A stretch of DNA of 15,117 bases from Gammaproteobacteria bacterium (GTDB lineage: Bacteria > Pseudomonadota > Gammaproteobacteria > Eutrophobiales > Eutrophobiaceae). The stretch is taken from NCBI GenBank assembly GCA_016844485.1, contig JAENIZ010000015.1, positions 1-15,117 of the forward strand, in the 5' to 3' direction. The notes beneath the pieces are model-generated. The model saw only the letters and a list, made by a program, of their open reading frames with translations, was not told the DNA's origin and did no database searches. A program made the translations under genes and the position numbers. Position 1 is the stretch's first letter, and each line of letters opens with the position of its first letter. This document shows, one piece after another, positions 8,161 through 15,117 of this stretch.

Positions 8161-8545
8161 GGCAAAAAAGCCGGATGGCAGTGTCGATATATTTCAGCAG
8201 TTTTTAGCGGTGGCTTGTGCCTGAGTACATCCCGTATTGGCGATGGTAGTCGCAGAAGATCGGTGCTTCATTCATAACTTCCTCGATCAGAGCGCTACAG
8301 AGAGCAACTTCATACCTTTCAGTTGCTCCACCACCGGGATTGGTGTGATCCGCGAACAGCACCTCATTAATTTCCACAACATTGTGCAATTATTTGCTAT
8401 TGTTAATCCTGGTGATTCGCCGCAGTCGTTGCTGATTAAGTCGTCAGACCTTATGCTATCAGTCGGAGAACCACCGTCGCGTTGCACATATTCATAACAT
8501 TTTACGTTATCAGATAACCATTAACAGTATTCGAAAGGCAAATTC
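8161..8545. other. Divergent intergenic spacer between wecB and wzm, with orphan reading frames
   Basis: This 385-base spacer should hold the promoters of both divergent units. No promoter matches consensus well; the best plus-strand pair I found is TTGCTG at 8429-8434 and TATGCT at 8452-8457 with a 17-base gap. No exact JUMPstart/ops element (GGCGGTAG) is present. On the minus strand a protein-like frame runs to a stop at 8204 (after ...DYHRQYGMYSGTSHR); with a TTG or GTG start it would give about 60 residues ending 43 bases before wecB. A second minus-strand frame (8487 to 8287) overlaps its upstream part in another phase, and the pair would join by a single frameshift near 8390. This could be the remnant of a lost gene or chance. 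I recognise no family. Confidence 0.5.
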
Positions 8546-9364
8546 GTGTCTTTATTTAATATAATCAAATCATCGACATACAGGATGTCCTTATTTTTAC
8601 TGAATAATTATAGGATAATTCTTGCAACTACCAGGACGGAAGTTAAAAGACGTTATGCCGGTTCAGTCTTCGGCAAGACCTGGGCTATATTGTACCCCTT
8701 GTTGTTTTTATCGATGTACCTGTTTTTATATCTGGTTGTATTTCAGGTCAGGTTTCCGCAGTTCAGTCAACTTGAATATGTCTTATATGTGTTTTGCGGT
8801 CTTGTTCCTTATCTTGCTTTCATGGAATGTATGAATTTCAGCGGAACCTGTTTAAAACAGAATATCGAACTGGTTAAAAATGTCGTAATTCCCATTGAAA
8901 TAATACCTGTCCGGACTGTCCTGATGACTGTCATCGGTGAAATGGTCGGTATTATTATTCTGGTGTTGCTTGCGGCAATCAATGGTTCATTATCATTGCA
9001 CATCTTGTGGTTGCCCCTGGTTATTTTCTTTCAAGTCATTGCATTCATGGGAATAGCGTGGCTGATTTCACCAGTAGGGATCTTATTTCCTGATATTAAT
9101 TACATCACAAATTTATTCGTTATCTTCCTATTGTTTATTTCACCTATCGGATATCAGGTAGACATGCTGAACGGACAATACCTCTTGGTAGTCTATGCCA
9201 ACCCCATCTATTATATGCTGGAGATTTTCAGATCCAGTATTTTGTATGGTGAATTGCCTTCACTGACGATATTTGCCGCTTATGTTGGTATTTGCCTGAT
9301 ATTGTTTATCACTGGATGCACCGTGTTCAGTAAATTCAAAGATATTATTATGGATTATGAATAA
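8546..9364 (+). CDS. wzm: Polysaccharide ABC exporter, permease subunit (Wzm-like, 272 aa)
   Basis: ABC-2 type inner-membrane permease that forms the channel for export of a lipid-linked polysaccharide. The N-terminal signature RRYAGSVFGKTW (35-46) is the conserved amphipathic segment before the first membrane helix. About six hydrophobic helices follow (roughly 45-67, 77-95, 120-146, 151-175, 184-203, 240-260), the usual topology, and the length fits the family. The start is GTG at 8546 with AAGG at 8534-8537, eight bases upstream. It is the first gene of the plus-strand unit and overlaps the ATPase gene by 8 bases, the usual arrangement for this pair. KpsM-like capsule permeases and RfbA-type O-antigen permeases share the same signature; the extended partner ATPase favours the O-antigen (Wzm) type. 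Confidence 0.92.
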   Translation: MSLFNIIKSSTYRMSLFLLNNYRIILATTRTEVKRRYAGSVFGKTWAILYPLLFLSMYLFLYLVVFQVRFPQFSQLEYVLYVFCGLVPYLAFMECMNFSGTCLKQNIELVKNVVIPIEIIPVRTVLMTVIGEMVGIIILVLLAAINGSLSLHILWLPLVIFFQVIAFMGIAWLISPVGILFPDINYITNLFVIFLLFISPIGYQVDMLNGQYLLVVYANPIYYMLEIFRSSILYGELPSLTIFAAYVGICLILFITGCTVFSKFKDIIMDYE

Positions 9365-11102
9365 ACCCGTAATTCGCGCCAAGAATTTAACCAAAATATA
9401 CAGGCTTTATCATAACCAGAGATACAGGCTGCTCGATGCATTCGGGTTGCTAGTGAATCAGAATGGTAAATTTGATACGCATACAGCGTTGGATAATATA
9501 AACCTGGAAATATACCGGGGTGAAAAGATTGCCATTATCGGCCGTAACGGCGCCGGCAAAAGTACCTTGTTAAAACTGATATGCAAGGTGATCAGGCCAA
9601 CCACGGGTGAAATTGAAATCTCCGGAAATGTACACCCGCTACTCGAAATAGGGACGGGGTTCTTGCCCGACTTTACCGGCAGGGAAAACGTCTATGCCTA
9701 CTTGGCCAATTATGGCGTGACCGGGCAGGATGCGGATCAGAGATTTGCAGAGATAGTCGATTTTTCCGAACTGGAGGAGTATATAGACCAACCTGCTAAA
9801 ACCTATTCAACCGGAATGAAAATGCGACTTATGTTCGCGGCCTCGACCTCGATACATCCGGACATCCTGCTGCTAGATGAAGTGCTTAGTGTCGGTGACG
9901 CCTATTTCACTCAAAAAAGCTATGAACGAATCAGGGATTTATGTTCCGAAAACAGCACACTGATCCTCGTAACCCATGACATCTATTCGGCCATGAATAT
10001 TTGTGATCGGTTTATACTATTGGATAACGGCAAAGTAAAAGCGGATGGCAAAAGTACCGAGATACATACTACTTACGCTGATTCAATACGGAAACAGGAA
10101 GAACACAGGTTACAACTGAAAAGGAAAAAACTTATCGAAAACAAATTAAATATAAAAAAATATTTTTACTGTGAATTAAGGACTGCGGAAAGTAACGCGA
10201 ATATTTTTATTTCAGATATAATTTTATATGACGGTAATGATAAATTATTCCATCTTGATGTATCTGATAAAAAAGAGGAGGATTATTTAATCACCGACAC
10301 CAAAGAATCCAACTGGAGCGAAATTACCATACATAAAAATAAATACGCCAGAAAGTTTAATAAATACGGGTCCATATACCATAAGCTTTCCTTCATATTG
10401 CCTTTTGACGGCGATATTATTAATAATCAGTTAAAATTCTTTATGACTTATTACTGTGACAGAACGACTGTTGTGAACGTGGAAATCCAGCCCACTTTTT
10501 CGGATGACATTTATAAAGGCGATCTAAAGCTACATAAATCAGACCAATGGGACAATGCGATATTACTTTTAAAACAGGAGAAAATAGAAATTAATGATAC
10601 TTTCCTAATTAATCACAAAGCTAGCCGGTTCGGCACGAAGCATATAGAAATTACGGATATAAAATTTATGGATATAAACGGCAATGAAACATTAATTTTC
10701 GATCATGATTCATCAATGAAAATCTTGATGAATTTTCGGATTAATGAAGAAAATATTAATGAAAAACCTACTATATGCATAACATTCTTTAAAGATGGAA
10801 TTGTCCGTACGCATAGATTCTGGACCAATGATATATTATTTTCATTTCGAAACAGTACTGAAGGTACTATTGAAGTAGCGGTGGACTCAATACAGTTTAC
10901 CTACGGAACATATATCATTAGTTTTACGATTTTCAGGGAAGGTTATCTGGAAAAGAATAATACCAGACGATATTTCTCAATTTCAGAAGGTGTATATGAT
11001 TCTTATTTTAACAGTCATGAAATATCCATAAATAAGAATGAAACATCCATATTGTTGAATGACGTGCTCTTTACACACCCGGCCCGATGGTCTCTGCACT
11101 AA
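9357..11102 (+). CDS. wzt: Polysaccharide ABC exporter, ATPase with extended C-terminal region (Wzt-like, 581 aa)
   Basis: Energises polysaccharide export with Wzm. The nucleotide-binding domain (about 1-240) has Walker A GRNGAGKST (62-70), signature YSTGM (150-154), Walker B ILLLDE (170-175) and the H-loop His207. A charged helical linker (about 241-265) follows. Residues 425-580 look like the Wzt C-terminal beta-sandwich (FGTKHIEITDI, 425-435), which in E. coli O8/O9a-type systems recognises the capped chain end. Between them lies an extra region of roughly 175 residues (245-420), rich in predicted beta strands, which I cannot assign. At 581 residues the protein is longer than most Wzt proteins (about 400-470). 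From about base 10090 the coding sequence becomes more AT-rich than the ATPase part, suggesting separate origin of the specificity region. Start ATG overlaps wzm; no strong ribosome-binding site, so coupling is likely. Confidence 0.92.
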   Translation: MNKPVIRAKNLTKIYRLYHNQRYRLLDAFGLLVNQNGKFDTHTALDNINLEIYRGEKIAIIGRNGAGKSTLLKLICKVIRPTTGEIEISGNVHPLLEIGTGFLPDFTGRENVYAYLANYGVTGQDADQRFAEIVDFSELEEYIDQPAKTYSTGMKMRLMFAASTSIHPDILLLDEVLSVGDAYFTQKSYERIRDLCSENSTLILVTHDIYSAMNICDRFILLDNGKVKADGKSTEIHTTYADSIRKQEEHRLQLKRKKLIENKLNIKKYFYCELRTAESNANIFISDIILYDGNDKLFHLDVSDKKEEDYLITDTKESNWSEITIHKNKYARKFNKYGSIYHKLSFILPFDGDIINNQLKFFMTYYCDRTTVVNVEIQPTFSDDIYKGDLKLHKSDQWDNAILLLKQEKIEINDTFLINHKASRFGTKHIEITDIKFMDINGNETLIFDHDSSMKILMNFRINEENINEKPTICITFFKDGIVRTHRFWTNDILFSFRNSTEGTIEVAVDSIQFTYGTYIISFTIFREGYLEKNNTRRYFSISEGVYDSYFNSHEISINKNETSILLNDVLFTHPARWSLH

Positions 11103-11120
11103 ACTGTATACAAATAATAA

Positions 11121-11888
11121 TCATTTAACTCTGCAACAAACGTAGAAATTCGAGGAAACCCTGGGAAACAGGCCGCCCAGGAAGTTGTTAAGTGTCAATA
11201 GTGGTTTTACCCCTCTCAATAATAAATTACTTAATTTTCCTGAATATAAAACAGAGCCTTTAATCTCTTCTATAAAAAATCCGTTTTTACTTAACAGATT
11301 TTGAATCGAGGAATAAGTAAATTTTTGTATATGTGGAGAAGCGTTCAGTGAGGATATCTCCTTTGAATCAAGTGTCAGTCCCAAATATAATTCTTTAATT
11401 TCCTCAAGATATATATGTATCCTGTATCTCTCGACAAAATAGTTTATTTTTAATTTATCCCAGAGATAGTTTTCAACTTCAAACCATCCGTAACCGTTTG
11501 GCACCGTGACGAGTAAAATTCCACCGGGGTTCAAATATTCTTTTAATTTATTAAGCAGATCATTTATAGCATTATCCTGCAGATGCTCTAATATTTCTGA
11601 TGCTATAATTACATCAACTTTATCCTCAATACCTGAGATATCGCAACACTTCAACTGATTTATCGGCAATTTCTCCTTTTCAAATAAACATTTTCCGTAA
11701 TTTATACTATCCTCATGGATATCCAGCCCGGTTATATCATATCCCATTTTCAGTAATGGTAGTGTGATCATATAACCGGTTCCACAACCCAATTCAATAA
11801 TTTTATTTTTTAAATTAATTTTAGAAATCATCCATTGAAGCTTTTTTTTACTTCCGTATACGTTTTCTATTATCGGTATATTCAGCAT
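11121..11888 (-). CDS. Class I SAM-dependent methyltransferase (255 aa)
   Basis: Rossmann-fold methyltransferase. Motif I is IIELGCGTGYM (30-40); the acidic ribose-binding residue is Asp56 in GLDIHEDS; the post-motif region is IIASEILEHL (94-103); then LNPGGILLVTVPNG (119-131). This arrangement matches the UbiG/Methyltransf_11-like group often found in O-antigen clusters. No membrane segment. It is convergent with wzt, with only 18 bases between the stops, and divergent from the beta-propeller gene across 120 bases. A run of eight A on the coding strand (11842-11849) encodes Lys14-Lys16 and could slip. AT-rich like its neighbours. A role in methylating a sugar residue or capping the chain end is inferred from its position beside wzt; there is no fused kinase domain as in WbdD. 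Substrate unknown. Confidence 0.87.
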   Translation of the reverse strand: MLNIPIIENVYGSKKKLQWMISKINLKNKIIELGCGTGYMITLPLLKMGYDITGLDIHEDSINYGKCLFEKEKLPINQLKCCDISGIEDKVDVIIASEILEHLQDNAINDLLNKLKEYLNPGGILLVTVPNGYGWFEVENYLWDKLKINYFVERYRIHIYLEEIKELYLGLTLDSKEISSLNASPHIQKFTYSSIQNLLSKNGFFIEEIKGSVLYSGKLSNLLLRGVKPLLTLNNFLGGLFPRVSSNFYVCCRVK

Positions 11889-11996
11889 TATCCGGCCATG
11901 AACTAAATTGTGTAACTAACTTTAATAACAGTTATTTTTCAATAGAATATAGTTCCTTGTAACAATAGAATTGAACTAATTATCCATTAAATACTT

Positions 11997-12002
11997 TATA
12001 AT
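11997..12002 (+). promoter_or_regulatory. Candidate -10 element (TATAAT) before the beta-propeller gene
   Basis: A perfect TATAAT lies six bases before the ATG at 12009. No good -35 hexamer is found 16-18 bases upstream; TTGAAC at 11971-11976 is 20 bases away. If it is a real -10, transcription would start at or next to the ATG, giving a leaderless message, which would fit the lack of a properly spaced ribosome-binding site. The region is AT-rich, so a chance match is quite possible. Confidence 0.25.
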
Positions 12003-12008
12003 CCAGGA

Positions 12009-13076
12009 ATGGCTGACAACAAAGTACTAATTGTATCCCATTCATCAAGAGAAACTGACCTTGAATATTGTTCCCGTGAAAATTTAAACAAGAGATATAA
12101 CAGGAATGGACGCCTTGATTCATTACCTGATTTCTCAACTTTAAGACCTGCATCTTATTACGAAGTATATTCCGGGGCATTAAGTTTCTATAAAATATTA
12201 TATCAGCCTGAATTTAACCTTAAATTTATAGGATCAATAAAATCACGAAAAATAATTCAACATGCCGCATTCTTGAAGGAAGATATTATTGCGGTTGCCT
12301 ATGAAAATGCTGTGGAAATATGGAAGTTGAATTCTTCAATCTACAAATGCAATAAAATTAATCGTAATTCTCTCGAAACCATACGGCGTCACGAATCGGG
12401 CCTTATGGCAGGGATACATTCTGTCTGCGCTTTTGATGATACAAAACTGATATTATCCGCCTCGGCTTCAGACAGCGTAATAATTCTCGATTATTATTCG
12501 GGTAAATTTATTGATTATTTCAGGATGCCGGGTTCAATCTATGGAAATAATTACGTCCTGAATCAGGATTCAGATTTATTAAAACATTACATTCCTAATG
12601 ATTATCAATTAACACATATTAATTCTGCTTACCCCTTTAATAATAATAGTAATATAGTTATTTCTACACTGATACAAGGCGCAATAGGGATATTTGATAT
12701 AACTGATTCTTCATATAGGGAAATTACGAGAGGTTACACTGGTTGCCATGGAGCCCGCGTCAACAGAAATTCTGATATATACTTTGTAGACAGTTGCGCG
12801 GGCGAATTGATAATTCTGGATAATACCGGAAATATAAAATCATTATTTTCTCTTGACACTTACTGGCTGCATGACGCAATCGAATTGGACGAGGATATAT
12901 ATATATTTACACTAGCAGATAAGAATTCCTTGCGGATATATAATATCAAGACCAGGAAAATGTTAATGCAAAAGGATTTTATCAGTAGTACAGGTTATTT
13001 TTCCGGGATATTGGAACTCCTGCCAAGCTGGATTGGCAACAGTGTTAAATTTTTATCCCTCTACACTCTTAACTGA
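12009..13076 (+). CDS. Beta-propeller-like protein of unknown function (355 aa)
   Basis: I do not recognise a named family with certainty. The sequence contains at least five WD/NHL-like repeats, each starting with a histidine and followed by an 'hhhS/h...hhhhD' pattern: H85 (QHAAFLKEDIIAVAYEN), H137 (IHSVCAFDDTKLILSAS), H203 (HINSAYPF...IVIST), H247 (CHGARVNRNSDIYFVDS) and H288 (LHDAIELDEDIYIF), each ending in a strand such as VIILDYYSG or ELIILDNTG. This predicts a five- to six-bladed beta-propeller with histidines lining the central channel. There is no signal peptide, so it is probably cytoplasmic. ATG at 12009 is the first start after an in-frame stop at 11988; the AGGA abutting it is too close to be a normal ribosome-binding site. 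The methyltransferase start follows 10 bases after its stop, so they probably form an operon. Could be an enzyme, a scaffold or a lectin-like protein. Confidence 0.75.
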   Translation: MADNKVLIVSHSSRETDLEYCSRENLNKRYNRNGRLDSLPDFSTLRPASYYEVYSGALSFYKILYQPEFNLKFIGSIKSRKIIQHAAFLKEDIIAVAYENAVEIWKLNSSIYKCNKINRNSLETIRRHESGLMAGIHSVCAFDDTKLILSASASDSVIILDYYSGKFIDYFRMPGSIYGNNYVLNQDSDLLKHYIPNDYQLTHINSAYPFNNNSNIVISTLIQGAIGIFDITDSSYREITRGYTGCHGARVNRNSDIYFVDSCAGELIILDNTGNIKSLFSLDTYWLHDAIELDEDIYIFTLADKNSLRIYNIKTRKMLMQKDFISSTGYFSGILELLPSWIGNSVKFLSLYTLN

Positions 13077-13086
13077 TTTATTACAA

Positions 13087-13917
13087 ATGAAATATTTAGA
13101 TACGACGATTTTTAACAATCGCAGTAATCAGAGATATAAAACCAATACTCAAACTTACTGGACCAGATCTCCATGTGGTTCAAACAGTTCCGAGGCAGAA
13201 AAATTGAGTAAAGAGTATTTCGATGAGATTGAAAATGATCGTTATTCGTCACACCCCTGGATTCTGGATGCAATCAATAACTTTAACTTAAAGGATAAAC
13301 GGGTACTGGAAATAGGTTTTGGTATGGGCACTGATCACTTAGGTTTATTAAGGCAGGGGGCTGATATTCATGGAATTGATCTGACATTAAATAATTCATT
13401 TATACTGAAAGAGCGTCTAAAAATATACGGCTTTAATTCGTCCCTGATTTGCGGGGATGCGGAAAATCTGCCGATTGCGAATGAGTCCATGGATTTTATT
13501 TATTCATTTGGAGTTATACACCACTCGCCTGATACAGGCAGAATTGTTTCTGAAATACACAGGATCCTTAAACCCGGGGGAAAATGCTGGATAACTGTCT
13601 ACAACAAACATTCATTATTTTTCTGGTGGTCTGTATTCCTTATGGACTGGCTGTTTAAAGGAAGATATAAATACGAATCTCTTAAAGAGCGTATAAGTAA
13701 AATTGAATATCTGAATGATAATCCGGATCTGGTCATAAAGTTATATACAAAAAAACAGTTTAAAATATTATTCAGTAAATTCTGTACTGTTGATTGCTCG
13801 GTAAAACATCTGGTGAAAAGAGATATATTTTATATAGGTCCTTATATACCAGATCGAATTATTGATTTTTTATCCGGTTTACTTGGTTGGTATATCATAA
13901 TTGAAGCCGTCAAGTAG
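13087..13917 (+). CDS. Class I SAM-dependent methyltransferase (276 aa)
   Basis: A methyltransferase of the group that begins with a 'W...PCGS' motif (W25 to S32) and an ENDRY segment (49-53). Motif I is VLEIGFGMGTDH (73-84), motif II GIDLT (96-100), then GDAENLPI (123-130), YSFGVIHHSPDT (139-150) and ILKPGGKCWITVYN (160-173). Hydrophobic segments (about 178-190 and 259-273) may hold it at the membrane. The frame is open to a TTG at 13033, inside the upstream gene. I chose ATG at 13087 because it avoids that 44-base overlap, leaves a normal-length N-terminus and lies 10 bases after the beta-propeller stop, although no clear ribosome-binding site precedes it. It is convergent with the AsnB-like gene (8 bases between stops). 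Family members in O-antigen clusters often act on sugars; the substrate here is unknown. Confidence 0.88.
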   Translation: MKYLDTTIFNNRSNQRYKTNTQTYWTRSPCGSNSSEAEKLSKEYFDEIENDRYSSHPWILDAINNFNLKDKRVLEIGFGMGTDHLGLLRQGADIHGIDLTLNNSFILKERLKIYGFNSSLICGDAENLPIANESMDFIYSFGVIHHSPDTGRIVSEIHRILKPGGKCWITVYNKHSLFFWWSVFLMDWLFKGRYKYESLKERISKIEYLNDNPDLVIKLYTKKQFKILFSKFCTVDCSVKHLVKRDIFYIGPYIPDRIIDFLSGLLGWYIIIEAVK

Positions 13918-13925
13918 TCTATTAT

Positions 13926-15117
13926 TTATCGTAAGTATTCTTTCCACCACAAATAAAAATTATACAAAGTCCAGAGCGCCACGCTATTCCTCTCGCGCTG
14001 CAGTTGAGCAATATAGTCTTTATTGAAGTAATCCGTTTTGCTGCCGAGTTCAGCCAGACCAGTTGCGATATCATTGCCAAGTCGATCATATAAATATTCG
14101 TGTACCGGCACGCCAAAACCCTGTTTTGGCCTGTTGATCAATACATCAGGAATAACCCCTTTCACGGCCTTTTTGAGTATATATTTCAATTCGCCGTTGC
14201 GGGTTTTAACGTTCTGCGGGATGCCGAGCACATATTCAACAAACTTGTGATCCAGAAACGGTACCCGGCATTCGAGACTTGTGGCCATGCTCATCTTGTC
14301 TACGCGCATTAACAGCAGTTCCGGCAAGCGCTGTTTCAGATCCAGATAGCTCATCCAATGCAGTACCGATTTTTCCCAGGCGCTATCCTGAAATTCATTC
14401 CAGAACGGTTCAATTGACTGCCAGCTTGTGTAATGTTTGAATTTTTTAACCAGCCTTGGTCCGAAAAGCATCCGCTTTTGTTCATCGGTAAAACCTTCAG
14501 CGCCTCCCCAGAATATACGTTGTCCCTCCGCGGCACGGCGTATCCATTCATAGTAGCGCGTACCGGATCGGCGGGTAAGGCGCATGGCAGCTAGAGCAGC
14601 CCTGTCTAATATTCTAGGTATGCCCAGATCCAGAACGCGTTGCAGATTAAATGCGTGACGCCAGGCCGGATAACCCCAGAATAATTCATCAGCGCCTTCC
14701 CCAACCTGACACACTACCATGCCGGATTCTCGAGCCAGTCTGGAAACATAATAAACGGGTATACATACCGGATCCGCCAGGGGTTCGTCCTGATATCTGG
14801 CCATGTCGGGTAAAAAATCGAGAATGTCCTGCAGGGAGAGTATGCGTTCCCTGTGATTCGCTTTCACTTCTGCTGCCATTAACCGGGCGTACTCCAGTTC
14901 ATTTTTATATGACTGGTATTCACGGTCATAACCAATGCTGAAGGTATTTACCGGCCGATCCTCGCCTTCACTGAAAAGAGCTGTATTCGTGCTGGAATCA
15001 ATGCCTCCCGAGAGAAACACACCAACCGGAACATCGCTGACCTTTCTGTATCGAACGGATTCTCTCAAGATATTCAATACTTTTTCGGCGATGACAGCAT
15101 CATCACGGGTTGTTTCC
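13926..15117 (-). CDS. Asparagine synthase (glutamine-hydrolysing) family protein, N-terminus beyond window
   Basis: The frame is open to the right window edge; 396 residues are visible, and roughly 200-250 N-terminal residues with the class II glutaminase domain (catalytic Cys2) lie outside. The synthetase domain has the ATP pyrophosphatase loop SGGIDSS (visible residues 36-42), VGEGADELFWG (138-148), LPELLLMRVDKMSM (264-277), ECRVPFLDH (282-290) and RPKQGFGVPV (329-338), so both halves of the ATP/aspartate site look intact. AsnB homologues in polysaccharide loci often act as amidotransferases that turn a sugar carboxylate into an amide rather than making asparagine; that is inferred from context. 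A TTG at 15077 is an internal leucine codon, not a start. Base composition returns to that of the left-hand operon, in contrast to the AT-rich genes beside it. Confidence 0.92.
   Translation of the reverse strand, partial: ETTRDDAVIAEKVLNILRESVRYRKVSDVPVGVFLSGGIDSSTNTALFSEGEDRPVNTFSIGYDREYQSYKNELEYARLMAAEVKANHRERILSLQDILDFLPDMARYQDEPLADPVCIPVYYVSRLARESGMVVCQVGEGADELFWGYPAWRHAFNLQRVLDLGIPRILDRAALAAMRLTRRSGTRYYEWIRRAAEGQRIFWGGAEGFTDEQKRMLFGPRLVKKFKHYTSWQSIEPFWNEFQDSAWEKSVLHWMSYLDLKQRLPELLLMRVDKMSMATSLECRVPFLDHKFVEYVLGIPQNVKTRNGELKYILKKAVKGVIPDVLINRPKQGFGVPVHEYLYDRLGNDIATGLAELGSKTDYFNKDYIAQLQRERNSVALWTLYNFYLWWKEYLR

Noticed and set aside
8210..8260. JUMPstart/ops-like fragments (AGCGGTGGC, GATGGTAGT) in the spacer
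   Set aside because: Neither matches the conserved GGCGGTAG core, so an RfaH-type element cannot be supported.
8482..8510. TTGCAC...CGTTAT as a promoter for wzm
   Set aside because: Each hexamer matches consensus at only about three of six positions, not better than chance in this sequence.
8161..8545. Insertion-sequence or transposase remnant in the spacer
   Set aside because: No terminal inverted repeats, target duplication or transposase motif could be seen.
11980..12180. A minus-strand frame over the start of the beta-propeller gene
   Set aside because: Antisense shadow of a larger frame with clear repeats; no family resemblance.

Overview
This window is the interior of a surface-polysaccharide (O-antigen, capsule or exopolysaccharide type) biosynthesis locus. 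The Wzm/Wzt-type ABC exporter pair, with a long C-terminal extension on the ATPase, points to a Gram-negative, probably proteobacterial host that uses the ABC-transporter-dependent export route. The sequence does not let me name a genus. Both window edges cut genes: a probable methyltransferase tail at the left and an asparagine-synthase-type amidotransferase at the right.

Layout. (1) 1-153, + strand: C-terminal end of a probable SAM-dependent methyltransferase. (2) 8160 down to 271, - strand: a tight operon reading wecB (UDP-GlcNAc 2-epimerase), GT4 glycosyltransferase with a long N-terminal extension, heparinase II/III-type protein, two further GT4 glycosyltransferases that overlap by 4 bases, and a class I methyltransferase. 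(3) 8161-8545: a 385-base divergent spacer with no clear gene but with short orphan reading frames. (4) 8546-11102, + strand: wzm and wzt, overlapping by 8 bases. (5) 11121-13917: a more AT-rich stretch with frequent strand changes, holding a methyltransferase (-), a beta-propeller-like protein of unknown function (+) and another methyltransferase (+). (6) 13926-15117, - strand: an asparagine synthase homologue lacking its N-terminal glutaminase domain because of the window edge.

How the genes may work together (inference). WecB supplies UDP-ManNAc. Three GT4 enzymes build the chain on the cytoplasmic face. The methyltransferases and the AsnB-like amidotransferase decorate or cap it. Wzm/Wzt exports it, with the Wzt C-terminal region a likely reader of the finished polymer. 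The heparinase-type protein suggests that the polymer contains uronic acid and is trimmed or turned over.

The least explained parts are the beta-propeller protein, which has five internal repeats each opened by a histidine, and an extra region of about 175 residues inside Wzt between its ATPase domain and its usual C-terminal domain. No tRNA, rRNA, CRISPR array or insertion sequence was seen, and no convincing intrinsic terminator.
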